This document shows, one piece after another, positions 29,331 through 42,200 of a DNA stretch of 64,000 nt; the stretch's first letter is position 1, and every line of letters starts with the position of its first letter. Below the pieces are notes generated by a model, which was given only the letters and a program-made list of their open reading frames with translations, was not told the origin of the DNA and did not search any database. Where the stretch lies: assembly GCF_030936135.1 (NCBI RefSeq), contig NC_082602.1:4526001-4590000 (forward strand), read 5' to 3'. This DNA comes from Gavia stellata. Its lineage: Eukaryota > Chordata > Aves > Gaviiformes > Gaviidae. A program made the translations under genes and the position numbers.

Positions 29331-31499
29331 CTTGCAGCTTTGTGCTTTTCAATTTGCTGGTGATTCTTATTCCCTTGCTCCAATCCAAAAGCTGCAAGAG
29401 AAAAGAAATGGGATTGGTGTTCAGCGTGTGAGAAACATCTTTATACATTACCCTGCTCTTCCAGAAGAAAAAAAATCCACACCCATTCTCAATACCTGTT
29501 AAAGCTGAGGCATTACTCATTAAAAGTTGGATAACTGGAACAATAGCTATAGCTTTTCTTTTGACTACTGCACTGTCAGTGTAGCGATAGCACAGAAAAA
29601 GTGGTTTGGAGAATATAAAAAAAAAATAAAAAATTCAAATGTACATTAAATTACTCTTTAAAAAACAAACAAACAAACCAAAAAAACCAAACCACAAATC
29701 ACACCAAGGCAGACATCCACAGCATGGAAGATTTCCATGCTGACTGTTAAGTTTAGCATGTTATAAACAGCTGAGAAGAACCGGCATAAAACATTTTCAG
29801 CATTAAACAAGCTGAAAAGCAGATACTGGCGCCACCTATAAGTAGCGGAAGTTGTCCTGCCGGCACAGGAGAAGCTAAAGCCTACCTACAAACACACTGC
29901 TTCTTCACAGGTCTTTTCTACAGGGAATTTCACATGCATGGCTGAAGAGGAGAAGCAGGCAAGCAGCTATTCTTCATGCACCTCCCCTCGCAGTGCTCTG
30001 GCTTCAGGAACTGGGCCCCAGGGGGCCAGCTCACAGGCTTCACTGCTTCCATAATTTTCCCCAGATCACCTTCACAGCAGCTCCTGGGAGCCCCAGAAAC
30101 CTTCCTCCACGGAGCTAAGGGGAGGTCTTTAATCTCCTGTCTTAAAAGGACTGGCTACCAGGTTTTTCTGTGAATCAAGCTCCCTGAAGATGTGGTTTTT
30201 CCCTGCATTAAGAGCTGATCTAGTCTATACATAAGAGCAAAGAAAACAAATCTCATTTTCTCCTTGTTTTTCTGCCAACAGTGAGATTGCAGGTAAATGG
30301 ATGACAAACCCTGGAGTCAGCCACTCCACTTCGAAGCGTACACGTGGTCGTTACACCTCTAGTTCTCACTCTCAATCACATAAAGGGGAAGTTTTAAATC
30401 TGTTTCCAAAAATTCTTTTTAACTCCATTTTGACAGCTGCCCTGGTAGCCTAGTTGTGATCCTGGTTACAACACAACAGATCAAGATTCACTCCTCTGAA
30501 ATAAAACAAAGAGCATGTCTGCCACAGATGGTGTTTCTGTCAGTGAAGGCACAGCTACTTAACTCCCAGCGTTCACTCACCTCAATGAAACAAGGAAACA
30601 AAAGGAGGGAGATAATTTGAAAAATATTATGATGACTTCAGGTGATACTGTTAAATTTTATCACAATCTGCATTTTAAATAGCCTTCCAAAAAAAAAAAA
30701 AAAAAGTCACTTGACACCACTGCAAGCCCACAGTAGCAATCAACGTTCATCCAAGGAGGGCACAGAAATCTGCGTTTCATTCTTATCCTGCTTACTACAA
30801 ATCAAGTGCATATACAAAGAGGGTCACCTGTCCCGTACAAAGCCAGACATTCACAGAAACCAGCTCATCCATAACAGCCAAATTCAAGGCTGGGTTTCCA
30901 CGATAACCTAACTTGAACACTGGTTTCACTTACGATATCAAGGAAATAAAATCACCACAGGGTCTGCAGGGATCTATAAAACCCTGGCGTGTCCTTGTCT
31001 ATCAGCCAGATAATATATTATGTGGGCACGATAACAAGTTGGGAAATATTAAACCAGTAAACCTATCAGACACAGACACCTCAAAATTGATGCTGCTCAT
31101 CATCCCACTCCGAGTTCCCTGCGAACAGTCAGCCTGGAATCATAAGTGATGGTAAAAGAGCTCATAAACTGCCACTTGCAAGTACGGATTAAAGGCAATG
31201 CCCACTTCAAACACACACAAGTGGAAAAAATTCCTATTAATTGCATTGATGCAGGAGTAACCAATTGTGTAGGACAGGGAACAACTGCCAGGAAGCAGCT
31301 CCACTGATTAGGACCATCAGGTTACAGCGGAGGGGGGGAAAGCTGTCATGAAGAGGCAAACCTTGCACCAAGGTGTATAAGCAGGAGGATAGCCAGCGCT
31401 GAGCTGAGGAGCTATGTCCAACTGCAGATACTGTGCTTCAGGCATGCAGAGCAACAAGAATCCAGGAGGGTGATAAGAACGATCAGACGTCTGACACAA

Positions 31500-31850
31500 A
31501 CTAAAAGGGAAGACGAAAAGAAGCGGGGAGACATGACAATGGTCTTTAGAGATGTAAAAGGCTGCTTACAAGGTGGAGGGAGTAAGTGTTCCCTATAAAA
31601 GTGACAGGAGAAAAGCGGGACTCTTAGAAAAGCTGTGTAGCAGGGAGGAGAGCGGAGCACTGGACTCGGTCACACGGAGAGGTGGCAGAATCTTCCCACC
31701 AGGACAACTTCAAAATGGTTAGAGAATATACGTCAGAAATGGCACAGGCAGCGTTGGATCTGCCTTGGGACAGGAGGCTGGATGAGGCGATCTCTCGAGG
31801 TCCCTTCCTCCAGCCCTCTTGCTCAATGGAATCTGTAATTTGTGACAAAC
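31500..31850 (+). mobile_element. CR1-type LINE 3' fragment
   Basis: Motifs appear in the order of a CR1 3' end: GACATGACAATGGTCTT, AAAAGTGACAGGAGAAAAGC, GAGGTGGCAGAATCTTCCCA, then AGGCTGGATGAG and CGAGGTCCCTTCCTCCAGCC. It is diverged and has no usable reading frame. The edges are approximate, and the assignment rests on remembered consensus motifs. Confidence 0.6.
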
Positions 31851-31934
31851 CCTTTATAAACTTTCAATTTCATATTATGCTACAGATTAACATTTACAAA
31901 GTGTCCTTTTCAGTTTGTGATAACTGACATTCAA

Positions 31935-32110
31935 ATTAATGAAGAAACGTAGGCTGGGAATTAGGTTTCTAGCCATCAGAGGAGCGAAATTCTGGAACAG
32001 CCTTCTCTTATGAGTAATATGAGCAACAATAACTCATTTTAAGGTGAAATTTAATAAATGTATGCACTAGGTTACGGTCTGATTCCTGCAATACCGGCAG
32101 GACAGTTTCA
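31935..32110 (+). mobile_element. Second, older CR1-type LINE 3' fragment
   Basis: GTAGGCTGGGAATTAGG, ATCAGAGGAGCGAAATTCTG, GAACAGCC, then GGTGAAATTTAATAAATGTA follow the order of another CR1-like subfamily's 3' region, in the same orientation as the fragment at 31500-31850. It is strongly diverged. Confidence 0.6.
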
Positions 32111-35100
32111 TCACCCGAGAGTTCAGTCCTGTGCTGAAATCCCTACAGAGAGCCATTCTGAAAGAGCACATTACAAACAATCATGTATCAAATTCGTATT
32201 ACGCTAACCTCTCACATATTTGCTCCCGTAGTACCAAATCCCAACTGCGTGTAAATCAATGAAAGAAAAAGCAAACAACACAAGGTTGCATCTGCAGAAA
32301 ATACCGTGGTTGCGCTTGATGTCTCTGATATACAAATATGTTTTGATTTTCTAACTAAGCACACCGCTCTGGGGCATGCTGTTGCATTATATACATTCCT
32401 GTTTAATTAATCACTTCTGGCTCATTCTTCTGTTGCGTTACTGAACTTTCCACCTCTGTCTCTACCCCTTTATTTTTCCCTCCTCTCTCACAGCAAGCCT
32501 CGGTCACTTTTTTCCCCTGCTGCCAAGGCAACCTTTGGAATCCCAAAACATTTTTCCAAATACACAGGTAACAGATCAGGTACGTTTGCAGAATTTTGTG
32601 AGAGCCTAAATACAAAAGAGATTTGAAAACTCTGCTAACACTGTCTCTCTCTCTTCTTTGCAACTTACATGGATCAGGGTGTGGTGTGACATATAGTGGG
32701 GAGTGACATATACAACAATATGTTCTTGTCTCATCTTGTCTTGTCTCCTATGGGAGGCAATTTTTGGTAGAAAGCCAAGCTATGGCATAGTCACATCTAC
32801 TAGAATAGAACTCCTGTGGACCTGGACGAAGACATGTGGCACGGTGGGGTTGCCAACTATCTACACTAGGCACCTCAGAGGGTGGACACTAAGGGAACGG
32901 TTCACAGGCTCAGGTGACTGTCAGTCCTTGAGATCTCGAAGCTCTCTTGCACAGAAGAGCTACGCCTCGTCTGCAGCGAGGCCCCAGGGGTTCTGCTGTC
33001 CTAATTGTTCTCTTTGGATGATAGAGCTAAGCATCAAGGGCTTAGCAGTTGAAAAGCACTTGAGTCTACCCACATTAGTTCCCTCGCTGCCAGCTGATTC
33101 ATCATTTCTACATTTGTCCTTATAAACTACAGTCTCCATGAAGAAACACAGCCATGTCATTTACGTGAAGTCCATCCTCACAGAGTTAGAAGAGCTGCGT
33201 CTATATCTGGCTACCATGACATCATGAGGCTTGGGCAATTTAAAGCAATTAATGTTTCCAATCCCTTAATCGGTCACGCCACACTCCTACTCTGCCATGA
33301 CTCCAACATCCCTGTGTTGCTATGGGGGATTTAGTAGCTACCAGATCTCCCAGAGCTCTCTACAATATGATGAAAATAAGGCGGAATTTTGCAAGCTGGG
33401 CCTTCCTCTGTGAATTAAATCTTCTTCAGAGCCCAAAACAACCAGCAATATTTTCCTTCTGCCTGCTGGAAAAAGAGCTCTACCTTCTTGCCACTCTCAG
33501 GAGGGTCCTTCCACTACAGACGCTACCACCCCATTTTCTTCCACCATTGCAGAGGGCAATGACTGCTGCACAAGGACACCGGAACAACAGACCACCCTGG
33601 GACATTCCTCTCACCATTGCACAATTTGCGTCCCATGCCACGTCCCGATGGATCAAGGTTTACCAAAGCAACCTTAAAACCACTTTCCAGTCCTTCCTAC
33701 ACAGATGCTCAGAAGAACAAAATCTCGTCATCATCTTTAGGTGGTAAGGACACATATAATTTTTAGAAAAGTAAGAATAACCTGCAGACACAGAAACAGA
33801 CAGCCACCTCCAAGTGAGCCTGAACTTGAAAAGTTGGCCATGAAGCAATTTCAGAGATTAACATGTCAAGATCTCGCAAGAAAGCATGGATGCACATCAG
33901 AAAGTTTAGCGCGGTACAAAATGCCTAAGATAGAGAAAAATCACAAAGAGCAGTAAAAAAAAGAAAGCCTAGTTTGCACAACATAGCACCAAAGCTGTTG
34001 CAACACTGGTGGAGAAAAGTGAATTCTGGCTGTTCCTCTTCACATCCCAGATCACACACAAGACGGAGGCAAGCTAAGATAATAGCTACACCAAATACAA
34101 AACACACACCAGAAACCAGTTATCACTCTATATTTGAGCAATGATTAGGTAAATTCCGAGTCAGATGAAAACAGCTGGCATTGCAGCTTATCTTCTGGAC
34201 TTTACAGGTGGCTACAACGTCATCTGGCAGACTAAAATTTAGCACAGCGTGCCAAGCGCCCTCCCTCAGACAATGGGAGGTTCAGAAGCGGACATTACGC
34301 TGGGAGCTACAGCAGAAGCTCACACGGGCTAAAATGCTCAAGCACGGCTGGATGCCGACCTCGGTGGCCTGGCTCACAGAACTAACGTCCGAGTCTTTGC
34401 AAGACTTTGTACTGGAACCATTTCTACCAAATTTATTCACCAGTGACACCTTGGTCACCACTTCCAGATGGTTCATGTGTGCTTAGCGTCTAGGAGTCTT
34501 GACTTCCAAACATTAAGAAACCTTGCAGACAGCAGGCAAAGACTAAAAGCAAGGACTTGCAGGACTATCAACAGCACTTTCCTCATTTCCAGCTTAAGAT
34601 CTATTTGAACAGTTAGGGTTTGACAAGCAATCCAAGGACATTATATCCAGGGGTCAACTTTGACTGCGCACTCGTATACAAATGCCACTTTGTGAAAATA
34701 ACTCAGAAGACCTAAAGCAGAAGCATGTTACCTGGATCAGCCGGTAAGGCACAACCAATGCACAAACAGAGTGCTATTCAGTGGGCAAGCAGTATGTCTC
34801 CTGGACTCAACCTACTCCAAACGGATAGACGCAGAGCACGTTCCTCCTGAAAGAGGCTTCACGAGCACACTGAAGGCAGAAAGACCCGGGGGGTCCTTGC
34901 AGAAGGCAGCTTCCCCTCACAAACCGCAGCGGCTGACACACCCCCCCCCCCGCGGCACAGCAGGGCTAGCAGGCTGGAGGGATGGGCCTCGGTATTGACC
35001 CAGACCCAGCCTTCCTTTGACCTTGCTAGCGAGAGCTGCCGAGCTCGCGGGGGCCAACGCGGTCACCGCCAGGCCCCTGGAGCCGCCTGAGGGCCGAGCG

Positions 35101-36023
35101 GGCCCAGGGCCGGGCCGCCCAGCGCTGCCCGCTGAGGAGCGCGGCCATTAGCGGCCGTGGGCAGCCTCGCGCACGCCACGCCGTTGCCTGGACACGTCCG
35201 CCCCGCCCATTCCCCTCAGAGCCCCGGCGCGCGCGCCCATTGGCCGCCCGCAGCGCCGGGAGCGCGGCCCGAGGTCGGCGGGCACCGCCCAGCCCCGCCC
35301 GCTGATTGGCCAGCACGCCGGCCCCACCTGCGCGCGGGGCGGTCACAGCGGAGCCCGGGCTGGGAGGGAACGCGCTGATTGGCCGGGAGCCGGTGAGCGA
35401 CGGGAAAGGGGTGGGAAGGGGTGCGCGGCGAGGCCGCGTGCGCGCTCCGTTGCCGGCCGCGCAGGCGCTCTGAGGCGCGGCGGACGGGGGGAGTGGCCGT
35501 TGGCTTTCCCGCGCAAACACCCCCCCACCACCACCCTCCCCTCAGCGGGCTCGCTCCCGCCGTCACCGAGGCTTCGCCCGCTGCCTGCGAGGGGCGGCGG
35601 CGGGGGCCGCCGCGCGCGTCCCCGGAACGGGAAGTGTGGCGGCTCTGCCCGGCTGCGGGGCGAAGGGGGAGGGAGGCAGCGAGCGAGAGCCGCAGGCGCG
35701 CGGGGCCCGCGCGCAGCCCCCAGGGAGGCCTCGCGCCTACGCCCCCCCCCCCCTCCGGGGCCGGCCCCGCGCGCGCCGCCGCCTCGCGCCCCAACCGTCG
35801 CCCGCGGCGGTCCCTCCCCACAGCCGCCCCCCCCCCCCCCGCCCCCTTCCCCTCAGGGCGGCCCCCGCCCCGGCCATGGCCGGTCTCCCCCGGGCGGCTG
35901 CGGAGAAAGGCAGCAGCAGCGGCGGGAGGAGGAGGTGGGTCGGGCGGCCGGGAGCGGGGAGAGGGAAGGAGAGGAGCGGGCCTCGCCGCGGCCCCGGAGC
36001 CCCCGCGCCGCCGCTCCCCTCAC

Positions 36024-36230
36024 CTGCCGGCGCCCGCCGCCTCCTCCTTCTTCTCTTCCCTTGCTCTTTTTTTCTTTTTCTCCCCCTCTTTTTCTCCTCT
36101 CCTTGCCCCCCTCTCCTCCCCCCCTTCCCTTTTCGGCTCCCCCACCCCCGCCCGCCCGCTTGCTCCGCCTCAGCCGCCGGCTCTCTTCCCGTATTGTATG
36201 TTTCAATGGCGATGGCGGCGGCTGCTCTTG
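36024..36230 (-). other. MACROH2A2: Candidate non-coding exon 1 of MACROH2A2
   Basis: On the - strand the sequence GCGCCGGCAG|gtgagg ending at 36024 is a near-ideal splice donor within the CpG island. Splicing to the acceptor at 29392 would give a non-coding first exon. A competing donor, ATCCAG|gtaaca ending at 34732, would suit a start just downstream of the CCAAT boxes. The sequence alone does not decide between them, and the upstream edge given is only illustrative. Confidence 0.35.
36041..36134. repeat. 94-bp polypyrimidine/polypurine tract
   Basis: The + strand is C/T throughout, except G at 36063 and 36105. The - strand is the corresponding purine tract. Such tracts can adopt triplex (H-DNA) structures. 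It overlaps the candidate first exon of MACROH2A2. Confidence 0.85.
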
Positions 36231-39200
36231 AGGGGGGTGGAAGGGGTTTCCTCCTGCTCCGCATACCGCCTCTAGGAGGAGTCACTGCAGCCCGGGCCTG
36301 CAACAACCCCCCTATCGCTGCCGCCCTCCCAGACATCGCGCCGCTCCTCCTTGCCCGGGCCCCAGGGCTGCCGCTGCCGCCTTCCCACCGGCACCCCCTC
36401 CCCGCCTCTTCCACCACTCCCCCCCGCCCCCGACGCACGCTCAGGAGAGAAAGGGCTCCCCTGACCCCAGTCCCCACGAGCCGCTGGGCTTGCTGTAGTC
36501 GGGAGCATAAAGGAGGGAAGCCCGGCTCCCGATCCTTTCCCTGGTCACAGGATGAAGGAGTTGGGAGCCGTAGATGTTTCAAGGCAGTCCCAGCTTGGGC
36601 TCATGCTGGAGGATCGGTTTTGAGGTCTCCTCCGCCCACCCTGCCCGGTTTTTGTTAGGAAGGGAGCCGCCCATCCCTACAGCCCTTCGGCAAGGTGACC
36701 TGCGCGTCTTGGTACGGTGCGTCTAATCCAAATGTTCCAGCATCCCCAAACTGCCTTAAAACGGCCGTAACAAAGAGTACCGGGCAGCTCTTTGTGTCTT
36801 GGGGCGTTGAAGGCATTCACAAGCTTTTCGACTCAGCCGCGAGGGCTGCAAACTTAACTTGCTTTCTAAAGGAAAGCTGAGGGTTGGTTGTTGTTTTTTT
36901 TTTTTTTTGTCCCCCCCAGTTGCACGGATTCAAGAGCTTGAGCTCTAAGACGCGCAATAAGTGATTGCATTACGAGTCTCGCAGTGTGTCTGTTGGCAGC
37001 GCCAAATCCGTGATCGCAGACTGATGTGAACAGAAGAGCGTAGAGCTACACCTCTTAAACTGATCTCGGGGAGATTTTTACATCAAATTGGGTTGATGCC
37101 GTCATTCCTGCACATTTTTGCATTGTTGCACTGATTTCACTTGAAAGATATTTGGGGGCCACTGTAATGCACTAGGAGATGCGGTATTAACCCAGACCAA
37201 CTCGCGTGCAACGTTACTTTAGGAGGGTGGCTGGGAACAACAGAAGAGAGTGATAAAGAGGCATCCATGCTTTCAGCTTTCCCTTTGGCGCTGTAAAAAA
37301 TCATAAAGATTCACTGGCTTCCCAGAGTTTGCTTTTGGCTCTGCCAAAGTAAACGTTTGTGTCTGTATAGAATTACATTTAGCAGGGGAAAAAAAAACCA
37401 ATGAAGTATTCCTTCAGGTTATATTAATTGTGGACCACACCATCTCCAGAAGAAAGAGGGCATGAGTTGAGAACCTGGGGGTTTCTCAGCTGCTCTGTGG
37501 CCCCAGGGAAAGCATTTCGGTAACAACGGCTGTATTTTGACTGTCATTAAAACAGAAATAAAGATACCTTTCCTCTTCTTAAGAAAACCATTCAATGAGT
37601 AAGAGATCTAACGCGTTTCTGTGCATTAATGCTTTGGAGTCTATTCTCTTCCCCACTTCTTTTTGAAAACAGGGTCAAAATGCTTTGAAACCATAGGAGA
37701 AAAACGCACGTGTGTGAGTTTGAATTATTTTATGTATAAGGGGAAGTCTCACTTGGATCTTGCAAAGGATCCTTAGCAAAGAAAAGTTATCTGCAGCATT
37801 ATAAGTGTATTGAACAATATTGGGAGGGTAAGAGGCATACAAAGAAGATTTTCAAGTACTAAGCGTAAAAACGAAAGGCAATTTAAAACCCACGTGAAAA
37901 AGGAGGAAGAGCATTTACATTTTTTTCTATTTCAAGATCCAAATAATTGCATCCAATAATCCTAGCAATGATGCCTGTGGTACATAGCTTTGTAATTAAA
38001 AATAATTCAAGATAGGTCAAAATAAGAATCACAAATTTTTGAAAACATTCCCAGTTTGTTACAGATAAACGTCAAATAGTTGCTGTGTGATAACAACACA
38101 AACGTGTAGGAGGCCTTTAAAGAAAATAAAATTCTGTCTGAGACAAACTTTCAACATTAGGACAATTCATTCTGCTTACGAAAACATTTTTCTGTTTATA
38201 AACAACATTCTCTCTACATTCAGGCATATTTTCAGCTTTAATTTTGTGTTGGTCACATCTGCCACGTAGGTATGTGCCATTCAGATGGATCAGGTGAAGT
38301 AAGCTGAGGTGAGGGTGGGGCTCCTCTTCCTATGCCTTTCATAGCGTAACGTGGTCATCAAGCGTCACAGCCTTAGAAGCAGCTTACCACATTCAGCGAG
38401 CGCGGGGCTGCGGCCTCCTAATACAGCTTTTGTGTTCCCTGAAATACGAACCTAATTCCTTCAACAACTTCTTTATCACCCACAACAGCTTGCTACCAGT
38501 TTTCACATGGTCAGTAAGAACAGTGCATCCCAGGAGCAGTCGTGTCCCTGAGCAAGTCGCTGTGCTACTGGCAGTAGAGCAGGTAAGAGAGAAGGGATCC
38601 CCTGTTTTGCAGCCGGTTTCTACTATCGCTTACGTTATTTCTGTGGGGATTGCAGACTGGGAAGAGCTTCTGTGTTTGAGGAAGCAGCAGCAACATGGAG
38701 AAAACCCAGATGCTTTGCTACCCTTGCAACGGCTGAGGAACGGCCCGCGACTCACAAACCGTAACACCACCTTCCCGCAGTGGGAGACGGAAGGAAGCAG
38801 GAGTGCTGGAGAAGTGTGAGAGAGTAGGAGGTCAAAGACCTTCATAACGTACCACTGTTTTTCTTTTTTTTTTTTTTAGGTCAGTCACAGGTGTCTGAAT
38901 TTTAATACCAATTTTCCTTCCTTTGTGTTTTTTAATTGTCCCACTATAAAGTAAATTTTGCCTCTGTATTTCTTTCTCCAGTGGATACAGTTTATCCTTA
39001 ACCTAAATGTTAACAGCATTATGTGTATGTTTTATGTTGCTTCGAGTATTTCTGGAAGATCGTGAGTTGCTTTGTGACACCAAAATAAACAATTTTTGAG
39101 TAGAACAGATCAGAGCAAGGCAGCATTTGAACAGAGAGTTACCATGTGTGAATTGTTCTGCAGCAACTGCACTTTTGGAACTGCCTGCTTTTTTAGAGCA

Positions 39201-42200
39201 ACTAAGGTACAAGGGGTTTTCTCTCCAGCTCCCAGTTCGGTGTTGAACACGTAAGGCTGCAATGGAGAAGTGGTAAGCAGCAGGTCCCCTAAACCACGTG
39301 GTGAGGAACTGGCAGGGTGGATATCTTCACAAATTCTGTAATGCGGAAGATGACTGAAACTCCAAGATTTTCGGTCACAGTAGCTCTATGTTCTGGCCAT
39401 TTAGCTCTAGTTGTTGGGGGAAGAATTGTTACTAACTAGCATTCTTCAAGACAAAGATTTGCAGTGCTGGATTAAGAGAGAGCTTTCCTCTGTCAGCAGG
39501 AGCCGAGTCTGCCCTCACTAGGTTGTGCAAAGACCATCTGCCAGTTGACTTCCAAGTGCAAATACAGTCTGTTACTTTGTCAAAATAAACAACACATCTA
39601 TTGATGGAGCATTTATAGACTGCTGACTGCCTAACTCTCCCGCTATCGGGAAAACAGCCTGTTTATGGCACTCTCACTTCTGGGCAGAAGCTGTTACATC
39701 TCAGACATTGTAATGAGTATTTCACAGCTTCAGAACCAAGAGATAGAGCCATACTCTCGCTTAGGCTGGCAGGCATCCAGGGTCGTCCTGGCAGTACAGT
39801 AATGTCAAGTACTCCGAAAGCTCGATCTCATGCTTGTATATAACCCAGGAATTTTATGAAATCAGTGTAAGCATTGTCATGTCATTAGGATAACCTACTG
39901 CGATCAAAACTGTTGTGTGTATATATTACAGCAGATAACAGATGTAATAACCGAGTTCTGCAAATAATCTGTACTTCTGTAATGACTTTTTTCCCCTCTT
40001 TGAGCCATTTTTTAACCCCTCTTCCACCCTTCCATACTGTTTATGGGGTTATTATGCTAGTAGGTTGTGTACAGTGAGCTTTTCTTCCTAAAGAAACGAG
40101 AAAACTAAATCCTAACTTTTTGGAGAACTCTTATAGTAGTATTTTTTAAATTAGATCATGCCATGTACTTCAGAATTGCATATTTGCGTGTGTGTCAGAT
40201 TCTGACATGGTGTTTAAGGTGGAATGATGGTTAGGATGTCTTCAAAAGCCACGCATTAGCCAACATGTAAGCAAGGAGGAGAGAGGTCTTCCCTGCCCAA
40301 ACACCAACTGATTCTAAAAGTTAAATGCTGCTTATTACCTTTTCAAAAAAAAAAAAAAGTGTTTTTGTCCTAGTTATTTAAAAAGGAGTGGTTTAATCCT
40401 TGTAACTTATCCTTAAACACATCAATGCAGACTGCAGAGATCATTGTCTTGACTCAGTTCTTTCTTAGTCATGTAAGTAAAAATACTAATTTAATACAAA
40501 TATTTGAATAGTCATGGTTATTCACTGTAATCATGATTTTTTTTTTGTCAAATGGAGATTGACGAATATATCTTTCGGAATTAGAGAAAAAAGAATAGGG
40601 GAACAACAACCAGAAAATAAGATTGTGTTCAGTTGAGGAATATACTGTAGGATTCCTCTCCACAGCTCCGAAACAATAGCCAGAAATGGGTAAGGTTTAG
40701 GGAAAAGCGGTGCAATGATCACACATGTGGAGTGGCTTCTCTGAAGGCTTAAACAGGTTAGGACCTCTAGCTAAGACAACTGAGGGGCGATATGAGAAAG
40801 GACACGGCTGATTCTCTTGGCTTGTTGCTCTGTGCCTCCCAAGAAATGCAGTTTTGATATTAGTTAGTAAAAAACCTACTTCAGTTTCTGAATTTGAGGA
40901 AAGCTGGATTGGTAAAGCCATAAATTTGTGAGTGATGCATTTGGCCACAGATTAACAGGATAACCAAGCACTGCCAGTCTAAGAGGCAGAAAAGCCTCAG
41001 TCTCTGTAAAGCACGTGAATTACTTGAAGCAAACTATTTGCAACAAAATGTTTGTTGCTTTTACTATAGCACAGGTTTTTAGTGCAGAAAGTGACACATC
41101 CCAGCAGGTGTCTGAGGAGTCCTGATGCAATTATGTTCTGGTTTTGGCATTCGTAGAACTACATTTCTTTGTTGGAGGAGCAAAGACATAGCACTGTGTG
41201 GTTGCACCATTTGATCATCAAGTCACTCATCTATCGCTGACTCCAGATGTGTGCTGCAGGATACTTAGCAAACTGGCATCTCACATATAAAACTAGATCG
41301 TATTTCCCACTTCTCACAATATTGCAAAGGGATTTTTTGTAGTTACGTCTGATCAGTTTTTCCTGTGCTAGTAAAGACGTTTGTCCCTTTGCAGTTACGC
41401 TCTTGGGTATAGTTTGGAGCCGTGACACACATTTCCTTTCTCCTCTGGTGACATTTACAAGCACGTTGTCTTCCCGGATGGGACCATGAAGCTCCAAGTT
41501 CTTTTCAGCGAAACTTCACAGGACAGGACAGCACTGCTTGTTTGTCTGCTTTCATAATTGTTCCTGAGTTTGATTTAAAACAGACGATTTACATCATTAA
41601 AATAATGGACTATTTTTTCCCGCTAACTACAGAGCCCTCAGGGGGAAGAAGAAAAATAATCTCAAACTGTGACCTATAAATAAATGAAGATGGATTGAAA
41701 TAAGTACCTTTGGGTCTCATGTTTGTCTGAGGCAGTATGCAGCAAACCTCCAAAACAGTTATTTATTGCACAAGTGCACAATTTAACTACTCTCCCAAGG
41801 TATAACAATATACATCCAGAAGCCATCATTTTTATAAAGCATGAGTGACCTTAAAGCCTTAAGGAATGATAGAAATCGTATGTTTCAAACACATTCTCCT
41901 TTCCAAGTTGGAGCGTCCAAAAGATGTTCATTTTTCTATATAACTGAATGCATCCGTCACTGTTAAACATCCAGATCCTTGAGGATTTTGCCTCACGATC
42001 CAAGGCTCATTATATCTGTACCCAGAGGAGGTCAGGAGCAAGGCACTTACTTTCGCTGTCTGGCAACTGAAGAGCTAAAGGTTTTTCAGCAAATCACTTT
42101 CGTTTCAAGCATGTGTTCCCTTCGGGCTAACCCAGAAACAAACCCCAGTGTACAGGGGAGGAGGAGCAACCGGCAGTCTCTAAGCGGAGCGGGGAGGGAG

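Larger units (their letters stand above)
29392..34700 (-). other. MACROH2A2 intron 1 (minimum extent)
   Basis: The intron runs from the acceptor of the first coding exon into the CpG island; its upstream end depends on which first exon is used. It holds CR1 relics over about 31500-32110. An A-tract of about 18 lies near 30690. No gene was recognised. Confidence 0.6.
34900..36500 (-). promoter_or_regulatory. MACROH2A2: CpG-island promoter region of MACROH2A2
   Basis: A dense CpG island with many GC boxes. Three inverted CCAAT boxes (ATTGG on +) lie at 35239-35243, 35305-35309 and 35378-35382, so they read CCAAT on the - strand of this gene. Long C-runs occur near 35745 and 35830. The island lies upstream of the first coding exon of MACROH2A2, with no other gene start recognised. 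Bidirectional activity is possible. Confidence 0.75.

Noticed and set aside
33322-33956. Frames of 71-141 codons in MACROH2A2 intron 1
   Set aside because: No recognisable family; they lie inside an intron with decayed repeats nearby.
35421-36658. Long open frames on both strands (200-340 codons) across the CpG island
   Set aside because: The products are Pro/Arg/Ala/Gly low-complexity sequences. Stop codons are rare in very GC-rich DNA, and no family motif is present.
38430-38819. 129-codon + strand frame in the intergenic region
   Set aside because: No domain or composition typical of a protein, no promoter or poly(A) context, and no evidence of splicing.
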